Source of the DNA: Alistipes sp.
GTDB lineage: Bacteria > Bacteroidota > Bacteroidia > Bacteroidales > Rikenellaceae
DNA length: 64,000 nucleotides
NCBI GenBank assembly: GCA_017379015.1
Contig: JAFNXN010000005.1
Coordinates: 1-64,000, forward strand
Reading direction: 5' to 3'
This document shows, piece by piece, positions 8,476-16,592 of this stretch; position 1 is the first letter of the stretch, and every line of letters starts with the position of its first letter. The notes beneath the pieces are model-generated. The model saw only the letters and a program-made list of their open reading frames with translations. It was not told the DNA's origin and searched no databases. Position numbers and translations under genes: made by a program.

Positions 8476-8569
8476 CGTCATTGCGAGAGCCGCAAGGCTC
8501 GTGGCAATCTCCCGCACAGCGCGCTAATCATGAGATCCCCACGCTCGCTAATGCTCGCTCGGGATGACG
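8476..8569 (-). repeat. Family A palindromic repeat, copy 2
   Basis: Nearly identical to copy 1 at 318-411 over the whole 94 bp, including the tail region catgagatccccacg. It is followed by the same ggcagtctgctct sequence, so the duplicated block extends past the element. Confidence 0.88.
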
Positions 8570-8576
8570 GGCAGTC

Positions 8577-8611
8577 TGCTCTCGTCTCTCTCGTCTCTCT
8601 CGTCTCTGAGA
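8577..8611. repeat. Pyrimidine-rich ctctcgtc tract, copy 2
   Basis: Perfect or near-perfect ctctcgtct units follow family A copy 2, as at 417-474. After it, agaggcaacgtcgtcc at about 8609-8624 is the inverse of ggacaacgttgcctct at 286-301, showing that the two blocks share inverted parts. Confidence 0.6.
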
Positions 8612-8723
8612 GAGGCAACGTCGTCCGCAACATCGCTCTGCCGCTTTGTCCCCTTATCCCACTATGTTGGTCCGCAGTCCAAAAACTTTTATCATCCATC
8701 TTTCAACTTTTAACTTTTTTTAG

Positions 8724-8731
8724 TATCTTTG
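8724..8731 (+). promoter_or_regulatory. -7 box of the steroid-reductase-like operon
   Basis: TATCTTTG fits the TAnnTTTG box. No TTG is found at the -33 distance. It would give an untranslated leader of about 60 bases before the ATG at 8800. Confidence 0.55.
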
Positions 8732-8799
8732 CCCGATTTATGTGCACACGTGTACGCACGCCGCACGCAGACGATTTAGATTAAACAGAGCTAAAAAAT

Positions 8800-9582
8800 A
8801 TGTTTACCGAACTCATTAGCCTCGAGAGCTACAACCTCTTCCTATGGATCATGGCTGGCATTGCCATGGTGGTCTTCGTGGCACTATACTTTGTGGAGGC
8901 TGGCTATGGCTACCTTTTCAACCCCAAGTTTGGCTTCCCCGTACCCAACAAGGTGGCGTGGGTGCTGATGGAGTGCCCAGTCTTTATCGTGATGGCAATA
9001 CTATGGTGGATGTCGGACTACGCCTTTCAGACAGCTCCCCTTGTGCTCTTCATCATCTTCCAGATGCACTACTTCCAACGCTCGTTCATCTTCCCGTTAC
9101 TCATACGCGGTAACTCGAAGATGCCCGTAGGCATCATGCTTATGGGCATGGTGTTCAACACCCTCAACGCAGTGATGCAGGGCGGTTGGATATTCTACTA
9201 CGGTCCCGAGCAGGGCTACTACGATGGCTGGCTGTCGAAGCCATACATCTACATCGGCATTGCGGTCTTCCTCTTCGGTTTTATCACCAACCTCCACTCG
9301 GACTACGTCATTCGCAACCTACGTAAGCCGGGCGACACCAAGCACTATATACCTCGTGGCGGCATGTTCCGCTACGTATCATCGGCCAACTACTTTGGCG
9401 AGTTTATGGAGTGGGTGGGCTTCGCCATCGCCTCATGGTCGTGGGCGGGCGTGGTATTCGCCTTGTGGACCTTTGCCAACCTTGGTCCACGCTCAGCATC
9501 GCTCTACAAGCGTTACGAGAGGGAGTTTGGCGAGGAGTTTACACAGCTTAAGCGCAAGCGTATAATTCCGTTTATCTACTAA
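8800..9582 (+). CDS. Steroid 5-alpha-reductase family (SRD5A-like) membrane enzyme
   Basis: This 260-residue membrane protein has about seven membrane segments and the length of human SRD5A1/2. It contains Glu58 in KVAWVLMECP and Tyr91 in QMHYFQR, matching from memory the catalytic Glu57/Tyr91 pair of SRD5A2. The C-terminal NADPH/substrate block is very close to SRD5A: VIRNLRKPGDT, IPRGGMFRYVSSANYFGEF, and the terminal KRKRIIPFIY. Enzymes of this type reduce the C4-C5 double bond of 3-oxo-4-ene steroids. It is followed after 21 bases by an Old Yellow Enzyme-type reductase and then a short-chain dehydrogenase, a set suited to steroid or bile-acid A-ring chemistry. The family is near certain; the natural substrate is inference, and a lipid or isoprenoid enone is possible. 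Confidence 0.9.
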   Translation: MFTELISLESYNLFLWIMAGIAMVVFVALYFVEAGYGYLFNPKFGFPVPNKVAWVLMECPVFIVMAILWWMSDYAFQTAPLVLFIIFQMHYFQRSFIFPLLIRGNSKMPVGIMLMGMVFNTLNAVMQGGWIFYYGPEQGYYDGWLSKPYIYIGIAVFLFGFITNLHSDYVIRNLRKPGDTKHYIPRGGMFRYVSSANYFGEFMEWVGFAIASWSWAGVVFALWTFANLGPRSASLYKRYEREFGEEFTQLKRKRIIPFIY

Positions 9583-9603
9583 CGACACTAAACAATCACT
9601 ACA

Positions 9604-10851
9604 ATGGATAACAACAAACGACTCGAGGAGTCAAAGCTCTTTACCCCCTACAAGCTAGGTAGCGTAACACTACGAAACCGTGTTATTCGCTCGGCAGCCT
9701 TCGAGTCTATGGGTAAGGACTTCTCGCCCACACAGGCACTCAAGGATTACCACGTGAGTGTGGCTAGGGGTGGCGTAGGTATGACCACAGTGGCATACGC
9801 CTCAATAAACCGTAGTGGCATATCGTTCAACAAGCAGCTATGGCTACGCGACGAGATCATCCCTTCGTTGCGCGACCTTACCGACGCCGTACACGCCGAG
9901 GGTGCTGCCGTAGGTATTCAGCTCGGACACTGCGGCAACATGACCCACTGGTCTACGGCGGGCAGCTTCCCCGTATCGGCCTCTAACGGTTTCAACCTCT
10001 ACTCGCCTACGTTCCACCGCCGTCTGCGCAAGGCAGAGATCGCAGAGTTTGCCAAGGACTTTGGCAAGGCTGTGGAGGTGGCATACAACGCTGGCTTCGA
10101 CTCGGTGGAGGTACACGCTGGTCACGGCTACCTCATCTCGCAGTTCCTCTCGCCCTATACCAACCATCGTCACGATGAGTTTGGCGGCAAGCTCGAAAAC
10201 CGCATGCGCTTCATGAATATGTGCCTCGAGGAGGTGATGACCGCGGCACGCAGGCGTGGCATGGGCGTACTCGTGAAGCACAACATGGAGGATGGCTTCA
10301 AGAGTGGTATTCAGATAGAGGAGTCTATCGAGATTGCCAAGCAGATCGAGAGCTTTGGTGTCGATGGCATCGTACTCTCGTCTGGCTTCGTATCGAAAGC
10401 ACCTATGGCGGTTATGCGCGGACGCATACCTACGAAGACCATGGGCTACTATATGGGTTGGAACGAGTGGTTGCAGAAGATCGTCGTATCGCTCTTCGGA
10501 CAGTGGCTCATCAAGCAGTACGACTTCGAGGAGTGCTACTTCTTGGAGAATGCCAAGAAGTTCCGCGCAGCACTCAAGGGTCCGCTTGTATATGTCGGCG
10601 GTCTTGTGTCGCGCGAGGGCATCGAGCGAGTTTTGGACGAGGGCTTCGAGCTTGTGCAGATGGCACGTGCCTTGGTCAACGACCCAGCATTTGTGAATAA
10701 GCTCAAGGCGGGCGATATGTCGACACGCAGCGGCTGCGACCATCGCGACTACTGCATGGCACGCATGTACTCAGTAGACATGCAGTGTTGCCACAACTGC
10801 AAGGAGCATATCCCAGAGCGTCTATGGCGCGAGATTAACAAGATAAAGTAA
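9604..10851 (+). CDS. Old Yellow Enzyme-family NADH:flavin oxidoreductase
   Basis: A 415-residue FMN TIM-barrel enzyme predicted to reduce activated C=C bonds. The N-terminus KLFTPYKLGSVTLRNRV and the active-site stretch VEVHAGHGYLISQFLSPYTN (H171..H174, approximate) are typical, as is the phosphate-binding part near GLVSREGIERVL. Unlike BaiCD/BaiH or 2,4-dienoyl-CoA reductase it lacks the C-terminal FAD/NAD domains. It ends in a cysteine cluster (GCDHRDYC, then QCCHNC) that may bind an Fe-S cluster or zinc, although the usual CxxCxxxC order is not obvious. The position between an SRD5A homologue and an SDR suggests a 5-beta-reductase or 1-ene/4-ene reductase on the same substrate. Electron donor and substrate are unknown. 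Confidence 0.9.
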   Translation: MDNNKRLEESKLFTPYKLGSVTLRNRVIRSAAFESMGKDFSPTQALKDYHVSVARGGVGMTTVAYASINRSGISFNKQLWLRDEIIPSLRDLTDAVHAEGAAVGIQLGHCGNMTHWSTAGSFPVSASNGFNLYSPTFHRRLRKAEIAEFAKDFGKAVEVAYNAGFDSVEVHAGHGYLISQFLSPYTNHRHDEFGGKLENRMRFMNMCLEEVMTAARRRGMGVLVKHNMEDGFKSGIQIEESIEIAKQIESFGVDGIVLSSGFVSKAPMAVMRGRIPTKTMGYYMGWNEWLQKIVVSLFGQWLIKQYDFEECYFLENAKKFRAALKGPLVYVGGLVSREGIERVLDEGFELVQMARALVNDPAFVNKLKAGDMSTRSGCDHRDYCMARMYSVDMQCCHNCKEHIPERLWREINKIK

Positions 10852-10861
10852 CGAGCGTAAG

Positions 10862-11677
10862 ATGTGTTTTAAGCGTAACATAGGCAACGTAGATCGAGGC
10901 ACAGCGTGGGCACTTGTGACAGGCTCAGCCATGGGCATCGGTCGCCAGTATGCCGAACAACTTGCCCAGAGAGGTTATAACCTCTATCTTGTAGACATCC
11001 GCGAGGAGATAATCCGCGAGGCAGAGATCTTGGAGCATGCCCACAGGGTGAAGTGCGTGGCACGTGTCATGGACCTTGCAGTGACAGATGCAGCTAAGAC
11101 CCTCCATGCCTCAACCGTAGCCGAGGGCTATGAGTTCGACGTGGTGATCAACAACGCTGGCATCTTCTCGCACTGCGACATATTGAGGACCCCAACAGAG
11201 CGTATCGAGCGCATGATCACGCTCCACGACCTCACACTAAGCATGATGTGTCGCCTCTATGGTGAGGATATGATGCGACGTGGCAAGGGTCGACTTCTCA
11301 ACATGTCGTCATACTCGATATGGATGCCCTTCCCCGGTTTAGCACTGTACAGTGCTTCTAAGTCCTACGTAAAGAGCTTCACCGAGGCTTTTGCCAAGGA
11401 GCTGCACAAGACAGGCGTGACAATCACGGCAATATGTCCTGCGGGCATTGCCACAGACCTCTACGGACTCTCTCGCTCGCTTCAGAAGTTTGGCGTAAGG
11501 TGGGGAATACTCATGTCGCCTGAGAGCTGCGCACGCCGAGGGCTGAGGGCGATGTTCAAGGGTCGCAAGGTGGTAGTCCCCGACTGGTGGTTCAAGCTAC
11601 TCATTCCGATATGCAGATACCTCCCTGGATTTATCATAAGGCCGCTACGACGCTTTACGATGAAGTGGCAAAAGTAA
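10862..11677 (+). CDS. Short-chain dehydrogenase, 17-beta-HSD3/12-like
   Basis: A 271-residue SDR. The nucleotide motif TGSAMGIG is at residues 20-27, NNAG at 97-100, and the catalytic residues are Ser150, Tyr163 and Lys167 (YSASK). Asp45 at the end of the second strand (LYLVDIRE) suggests NAD(H). The C-terminal part (PDWWFKLLIPICRYLPGFIIRPLRR) is hydrophobic and basic, as in membrane-associated 17-beta-HSD types 3 and 12. It starts 10 bases after the flavoenzyme gene. In this context it would oxidise or reduce a hydroxyl/keto group of the operon's substrate, for example a 3-hydroxysteroid dehydrogenase. Stereospecificity cannot be read from sequence. Confidence 0.9.
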   Translation: MCFKRNIGNVDRGTAWALVTGSAMGIGRQYAEQLAQRGYNLYLVDIREEIIREAEILEHAHRVKCVARVMDLAVTDAAKTLHASTVAEGYEFDVVINNAGIFSHCDILRTPTERIERMITLHDLTLSMMCRLYGEDMMRRGKGRLLNMSSYSIWMPFPGLALYSASKSYVKSFTEAFAKELHKTGVTITAICPAGIATDLYGLSRSLQKFGVRWGILMSPESCARRGLRAMFKGRKVVVPDWWFKLLIPICRYLPGFIIRPLRRFTMKWQK

Positions 11678-11778
11678 GAGGCAATAATTGCAGAGGTAAG
11701 GCGTTATGAGGTTCTGTAACAGAGCAAGATATGAGAATTAACAACTATTTATAAATCTTTAAATCAATTTATTAGACA

Positions 11779-12789
11779 ATGAAAAAAATGATTTTCACAG
11801 CTGCGGTGCTAGCACTTGCATTTGGCAGCATGGCTTGTGGCGGCGGCCCTAAGCTCAAGTCGGACATCGACTCACTTTCGTATGCTATCGGTGTTGACCT
11901 CGGTCTTAACGTTAAGTTTGGCGTTAAGGATCTAGAGCTCGACCAGAAGATCGTTCTTGACAACCTCAAGGAGTTCATGAAGAGTGGCGACATCGAGAGC
12001 GAGGAGTTCATGAAGGATATGCAGTTTATCCAGACCTTCCAGTACACCAAGTTCATGCCTTACATGCAGGTGGCAATGCTCCACGAGCGTTCTGACCGTA
12101 CCGACACCCTTCCACAGCTCCCTGAGCTATACGACGAGACCTATACTCGCGAGGAGGTAGCACGTTGCATCGGTCGTCAGATGGCAGCTAACGTAGTATC
12201 ATTCAAAGAGGAGGCTCCACTCGTAATGGCTCAGATCGACCACGGTATGAAGGACGCTATGAAGGTTGAGGAGCTTGAGAAGATGGACGAGGTGCTTAAG
12301 CTCACCGGCGAGCAGATGCAGCAGGTCTTCACCTCATACCAGCAGAAGCTAATGGCAGAGGCTGAGGCTGAGGCTAAGGCATTGGCTGAGAGCAACGGCA
12401 AGGCATCAGCAGAGTGGCTTGCAGAGATCGAGAAGATGGAGGGTGTTCAGAAGACCGAGTCAGGTCTTTTGTATCGCATCGACCGCGAGGGTAATGGCAA
12501 GCAGGCAACCAAGGACGAGGATGTTGTAAAGGTTAACTACGAGGGTAAGACTCGCGATGGCAAGATCTTCGACTCTAGCTACGAGCGTGGTGAGGCTATC
12601 GAGTTCGGCCTTAACCAGGTTATCAAGGGCTGGACTGAGGGTATGAAGCTCGTTAAGGTTGGCGGTCAGATCACCTTGTGGATCCCAGCTGAGATGGCTT
12701 ATGGCGAGCGTGGTGCTGGCGAGGACATCGGTCCTAACGAGGCTCTCGAGTTCAAGGTTGAGCTTTTGGATGTAACATCGGCAGAGTAG
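11779..12789 (+). CDS. FKBP-type peptidyl-prolyl isomerase lipoprotein
   Basis: The 336-residue protein begins with a lipoprotein signal (KKMIFTAAVLALAFGSMAC). The N-terminal dimerisation domain of Mip/FkpA-type isomerases opens with DSLSYAIGVDLGLN. A long charged helix (EAEAEAKALAESNGKASAEW) leads to the C-terminal FKBP domain: VVKVNYEGKTRDGKIFDSSYERG, GWTEGMKLVKVGG and IPAEMAYGERG. It should assist folding of proteins in the periplasm. It is a single gene with a bidirectional terminator after it. The promoter is not clear; the 100 bases upstream contain only AT-rich DNA. Confidence 0.95.
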   Translation: MKKMIFTAAVLALAFGSMACGGGPKLKSDIDSLSYAIGVDLGLNVKFGVKDLELDQKIVLDNLKEFMKSGDIESEEFMKDMQFIQTFQYTKFMPYMQVAMLHERSDRTDTLPQLPELYDETYTREEVARCIGRQMAANVVSFKEEAPLVMAQIDHGMKDAMKVEELEKMDEVLKLTGEQMQQVFTSYQQKLMAEAEAEAKALAESNGKASAEWLAEIEKMEGVQKTESGLLYRIDREGNGKQATKDEDVVKVNYEGKTRDGKIFDSSYERGEAIEFGLNQVIKGWTEGMKLVKVGGQITLWIPAEMAYGERGAGEDIGPNEALEFKVELLDVTSAE

Positions 12790-12814
12790 TCGACAGAGCA
12801 TACAAAAAAAGAGT

Positions 12815-12851
12815 GGGGATGGTTAAGTCAATTAGCCATCCCCTTATTTTA
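12815..12851 (+). terminator. Terminator between the FKBP and SPFH genes
   Basis: The stem ggggatggttaa/ttagccatcccc has a 5-base loop and is followed by ttatttta. The two genes converge here, so it may serve both. Confidence 0.82.
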
Positions 12852-12865
12852 TTATGTGTGAAGCT

Positions 12866-13867
12866 CTACTTCTTCTTGTCGATAAGCTCGGTCAGTGAGC
12901 CAAGTGCTCCAACAAGATTGCTCGCCTCAAAAGGTAGGAAGACGGTCTTAGCCTGGTCGCCAGCACCGATCTCCTTAAGCGTGTCGACATACTTCATAAG
13001 CAACATATAGGTTGCAGGGTCGGTCTTCGACTCGGCGATAGCCTCTGCCACCTTGCGGATAGCCTCCGCCTCGGCAGTAGCCTCCAACACCTTAGCATCT
13101 GCCTCACCCTGCGCCTTGAGGATCTGAGTCTGCTTCTCAGCCTCAGCCTGGTTGATCTGCGATGCCTTCTCACCCTCCGACTTAAGGATCATCGCCTCCT
13201 TCTGACCCTCAGCCTCAAGCACCTTAGCACGACGCTCACGCTCTGCCTGCATCTGAAGCTCCATGGTGCGACGTACCGACTCTGGAGGTGTAATATCCTG
13301 AAGCTCAACGCGATTTACCTTCACACCCCACTTGTTTGTAGCATCGTCGAGCACGGCACGCAGCTTCGAGTTGATCGTGTCGCGCGATGTAAGCGTCTCG
13401 TCTAGCTCAAGCTCACCAATTACGTTACGCAGCGTTGTCTGCGTAAGCTTCTCGATAGCATTTGGAAGGTTGTCGATCTCGTAAACCGACTTTACGGGGT
13501 CAACAATCTGGAAGTATAGCAGGGCATTAATCGTTGTAGTGACGTTATCCTTCGTAATCACACTCTGCTTGTCGAAGTCATAGACCTGCTCACGGAGATC
13601 GATACGCGATGTGGTGCGCATCGTAGCACTCTTCGATCCATCGGCAAAGCGTATCTCGTCGCGCTGGTATACCTCACGCGCACGGTCGATGATTGGGAAG
13701 AGGTAGTTGATACCCGAAGGCAGCGTACGATCGTAGCGACCAAGACGCTCGACAACACGTGTCTCAGACTGAGGGATAATCTTAAAGCCCTTCAATACGT
13801 AGATAATCGCAATGATAGCGATGATGATGTAGATAAGCACATCGAAATCAAAATCCATAATCTCCAT
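12866..13867 (-). CDS. SPFH/Band 7 membrane protein (QmcA/stomatin-like)
   Basis: The 333-residue protein has one N-terminal membrane helix (VLIYIIIAIIAIIYVL) and then an SPFH domain beginning FKIIPQSETRVVERLGRYDRTLPSGINYLFPIID. A long coiled-coil rich in Ala, Glu and Lys follows at about 185-285 (KVLEAEGQKEAMILKSEGEKASQ). Such proteins form ring oligomers at the membrane and affect protease access or membrane domains. It starts 2 bases after the stop of an NfeD-family gene, the usual partner of SPFH proteins. The exact cellular role is unknown. Confidence 0.95.
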   Translation of the reverse strand: MEIMDFDFDVLIYIIIAIIAIIYVLKGFKIIPQSETRVVERLGRYDRTLPSGINYLFPIIDRAREVYQRDEIRFADGSKSATMRTTSRIDLREQVYDFDKQSVITKDNVTTTINALLYFQIVDPVKSVYEIDNLPNAIEKLTQTTLRNVIGELELDETLTSRDTINSKLRAVLDDATNKWGVKVNRVELQDITPPESVRRTMELQMQAERERRAKVLEAEGQKEAMILKSEGEKASQINQAEAEKQTQILKAQGEADAKVLEATAEAEAIRKVAEAIAESKTDPATYMLLMKYVDTLKEIGAGDQAKTVFLPFEASNLVGALGSLTELIDKKK

Positions 13868-13869
13868 AG

Positions 13870-14298
13870 TTATAATCTTTTAACGGTTAATACAACACTC
13901 TCAATAGCCACAACCTCAACCATTGTATCTAGCGCGATAGGCTCGCCATCCTCCGATACGGCTTTCCAGTCAACGCCATCGATCATCACACGCCCATGAT
14001 CCTCAAATATCGCCTCACAGACCTTGCCACGACGACCAATCAGGGCGTTAGCATTGGTTGCCACCTTCTCCTTATCGCTATAAAACAGACGCTTGAGTAG
14101 CGGTCTTACCGCCGCAATGGCAAACACCGTAACGACAGCAAATACAACGAGTTGCATCTCGAAACTCATATCAAAGGCAGATGCCACAGCACCGCCCGCA
14201 GCACCAATAGCGATACAGATCACCGCAAAGCCCTGTGTGAAGAGCTCGATGATAAAGAGCAGCAGCGCCGCAATAGTCCAATAATGCCAGATCTCCAT
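13870..14298 (-). CDS. NfeD-family membrane protein
   Basis: A 142-residue protein with three or four membrane segments in the first 75 residues (IAALLLFIIELFTQGFAVICIAIGAAGG, MQLVVFAVVTVFAIAAV) and a small C-terminal OB-fold-like domain (ALIGRRGKVCEAIFEDHGRVMIDGVDWKA). This is the short NfeD type without a protease domain. NfeD proteins work with SPFH proteins, and the SPFH gene follows with a 2-base gap. The promoter on the minus strand is clear. Confidence 0.93.
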   Translation of the reverse strand: MEIWHYWTIAALLLFIIELFTQGFAVICIAIGAAGGAVASAFDMSFEMQLVVFAVVTVFAIAAVRPLLKRLFYSDKEKVATNANALIGRRGKVCEAIFEDHGRVMIDGVDWKAVSEDGEPIALDTMVEVVAIESVVLTVKRL

Positions 14299-14356
14299 AG
14301 TGAATAGTTCTATTTTTAGGTTTTAAATTAAGATAATTTCGTTATTAAATTTCATT

Positions 14357-14388
14357 CAAAGATAGTCATTTTATTTCTAACTTCCAAA
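14357..14388 (-). promoter_or_regulatory. Promoter of the nfeD-SPFH operon
   Basis: On the minus strand: TTTG (14388-14385), 20 bases, TATCTTTG (14364-14357). Confidence 0.72.
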
Positions 14389-14435
14389 CATCTTGCTTGC
14401 CATTCTTACGCACGCGAAAAAATATAGGTAAACTA

Positions 14436-14467
14436 TTGTTAAAGTTCAAAAAATATTTGTACATTTG
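14436..14467 (+). promoter_or_regulatory. Promoter of the Dabb-hut operon
   Basis: TTG (14436-14438), 21 bases, TACATTTG (14460-14467). It is the only recognisable promoter before the histidine genes. Confidence 0.6.
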
Positions 14468-14512
14468 TATGATTGAACCTAAACCATCAGAAAAAACCTA
14501 AAATTTAACACT

Positions 14513-14812
14513 ATGATACGACACATCGTTATGTGGAAATTCCGCAGAGATCTAACCGAAACACCACGCGAAGTAGCACTAGAGATGAAGAGCCGCCTTG
14601 AGGCTCTCAATGGCAAGATAGATGGCCTGCTCCGTGCCGAGGTGGGTGTTAACATCAAGGAGAGTGCTTCGTCGTTCGACGCTGTGCTCACTGCCGACTT
14701 CGAGTCGTGGGAGAAGATGGAGGCATACAAGATTCATCCACTCCATGTTGTCATCAGCGACTACTGCAAGGAGCGTCGCGAGGAGCGTGTCGATGTCGAC
14801 TACGAGATCTAA
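14513..14812 (+). CDS. Dabb (stress-responsive alpha/beta barrel) domain protein
   Basis: A 99-residue protein with the full Dabb pattern: MIRHIVMWKF at the start, the middle strand FDAVLTADFESWEKMEAYKIHPLH, and VVISDYCKERREERVDVDYE at the end. Dabb proteins form dimeric ferredoxin-like barrels. Some are small enzymes or ligand-binding proteins, but most have no known role. It is the first gene after a good promoter and lies 50 bases before ftcD, so it is probably cotranscribed with the histidine degradation genes. A direct part in the pathway is not established. Confidence 0.85.
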   Translation: MIRHIVMWKFRRDLTETPREVALEMKSRLEALNGKIDGLLRAEVGVNIKESASSFDAVLTADFESWEKMEAYKIHPLHVVISDYCKERREERVDVDYEI

Positions 14813-14862
14813 TCTCGAAACTAAAAACCGAAAATTATACAAAAATCTAAAACTATAAAGCT

Positions 14863-16569
14863 ATGCAGAAAAGAATTATTGAGTGCGTGCCCAACTTCTC
14901 AGAGGGCCGCAACTTAGAGACCATCAAGCAGATCACCGACGTTATCGAGGCATCTAAGGGCGTGAAGCTCCTAGATGTTGATCCAGGCGAGGCAACAAAC
15001 CGCACCGTGGTAACCTTCGTAGGCGAGCCAGAGGCTGTTTGCAACACCGCCGTGGCAGCCATCAAGCGCGCTACAGAGCTTATCGACATGCGCCAGCACA
15101 AGGGTGCTCACCCACGTATGGGTGCTTGCGACGTGTGTCCTTTGATCCCCGTATCGGGCATCACACTTGAGGAGTGTGCCGAGCTTGCACGCGCCCTAGC
15201 TAAGCGTATCGCCGAGGAGGTTAACGTGCCTACCTACTGCTACGAGGCAGCAGCCTTCAAGCCTGAGCGTCGCAACTTGGCAGTATGCCGTGCTGGCGAG
15301 TATGAGGCACTTCCCGAGAAGATGATGGATGAGGAGCGTAAGCCTGACTTTGGTGCTCGTCCTTACGATGAGGGTGTTGCTCGCACAGGTGCTACTGCAG
15401 TGGGTGCTCGCGACTTCCTAGTAGCTGTAAACTACAACCTCAACACCACATCTACACGTCGTGCTAATGCCATCGCCTTCGACGTTCGCGAGAAGGGCCG
15501 TCCTATGCGTGAGGGTAATCCTATCGTGGGCAAGATCATGAAGGACGAGAATGGTAACACCATCATGAAGCCAGGTACATTGAAGGCTTGCAAGGCTATC
15601 GGCTGGTTCATCGAGGAGTATGGCATTGCTCAGGTGTCAATGAACATGACCAACCTCTCAGTAACCCCTCTACACGTAGCATTCGACGAGGTGTGTCGTG
15701 CTGCTGAGGCTCGTGGTGTGCGTGTGACAGGTGCCGAGATCGTAGGTCTTGTGCCTAAGAGCGCATTGGTGGATGCTGGTCGCCACTTCCTACGCAAGCA
15801 GAATCGCTCGACAGGTCTTCCTGAGCGCGAGCTAGTACGCATCGCCATCGAGAGCATGGGTCTTGGCAACCTCAAGCCATTCAACCCCGACGAGAAGGTC
15901 GTTGAGTATATCCTCGAGGCTGAGGAGCAGAAGGGAGTAAAGAAGCTCGTTGACATGACCTGCACAGGCTTCGCTGAGGAGACAGCAAGCGAGTCACCAG
16001 CTCCTGGTGGTGGTTCAATCTCGGCATATATGGGTGCTTTGGCAGCTGCCCTCGGCACTATGGTTGCCAACCTATCGTCGCACAAGGCTGGTTGGGATGA
16101 GCGTTGGGAGTTCTTCTCAGATTGGGCAGAGAATGGCATGGGCGTGATGAACGAGTTGCTATATCTCGTTGACGAGGATACTGCTGCCTTCAACAAGATT
16201 ATGGATGTATTCGGCATGCCTAAGTCTACCGACGAGGAGAAGGCTGCACGTGCCGCTGCTATGGAGGAGGCTACGCTCTACGCCACACAGGTGCCTTTGC
16301 GCACTATGAAGGCTGCTTATCGTGCCTTCGACGTTGTACGTGCAATGGCTGAGGAGGGTAACACTAACTCAGTATCGGATGCAGGTGTAGGTGCTTTGGC
16401 AGCTCGCTCAGCAGTTATGGGTGCTTGCCTCAACGTGAAGATCAACGCAGCAGGCTTGAAGGATCGTGCTGTGGCTGATGCCCTCGTAAAGGAGGCTGAG
16501 GAGATCCAGGCAGCAGCACAGAAGGCTGAGGCTGAGATCTTGGCTGTTGTTGAGAGCAAAATTAACTAA
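14863..16569 (+). CDS. ftcD: Glutamate formimidoyltransferase / formimidoyl-THF cyclodeaminase
   Basis: The 568-residue bifunctional enzyme moves the formimino group of N-formimino-L-glutamate to tetrahydrofolate, then releases ammonia to give 5,10-methenyl-THF. The N-terminal transferase domain begins IIECVPNFSEGRNLETI and includes DMRQHKGAHPRMGACDVCPL. The C-terminal cyclodeaminase domain, from about residue 365, has the family motif ESPAPGGGSISAYMGALAAALG. The domain order and length match vertebrate and Bacteroides FtcD. With hutU, hutH and hutI next to it, it closes histidine breakdown to glutamate, so HutG or HutF is not needed. The spacing of 23 bases to hutU indicates an operon. Confidence 0.97.
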   Translation: MQKRIIECVPNFSEGRNLETIKQITDVIEASKGVKLLDVDPGEATNRTVVTFVGEPEAVCNTAVAAIKRATELIDMRQHKGAHPRMGACDVCPLIPVSGITLEECAELARALAKRIAEEVNVPTYCYEAAAFKPERRNLAVCRAGEYEALPEKMMDEERKPDFGARPYDEGVARTGATAVGARDFLVAVNYNLNTTSTRRANAIAFDVREKGRPMREGNPIVGKIMKDENGNTIMKPGTLKACKAIGWFIEEYGIAQVSMNMTNLSVTPLHVAFDEVCRAAEARGVRVTGAEIVGLVPKSALVDAGRHFLRKQNRSTGLPERELVRIAIESMGLGNLKPFNPDEKVVEYILEAEEQKGVKKLVDMTCTGFAEETASESPAPGGGSISAYMGALAAALGTMVANLSSHKAGWDERWEFFSDWAENGMGVMNELLYLVDEDTAAFNKIMDVFGMPKSTDEEKAARAAAMEEATLYATQVPLRTMKAAYRAFDVVRAMAEEGNTNSVSDAGVGALAARSAVMGACLNVKINAAGLKDRAVADALVKEAEEIQAAAQKAEAEILAVVESKIN

Positions 16570-16592
16570 TCACACTAAAACATCAGACTACA

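Noticed and set aside
7990..8784. Long open frames across the repeat block
   Set aside because: They arise because the short repeat unit has no stop codons in several frames; composition is extreme and no start or domain is credible.
9844..10743. 299-codon minus-strand frame inside the OYE-type gene
   Set aside because: Antisense shadow caused by codon use at this GC content; no promoter, no motif.
12866..14298. Possible flotillin-type membrane protease pair
   Set aside because: The NfeD protein is the short form without the protease domain, so only the SPFH-NfeD pairing is claimed.
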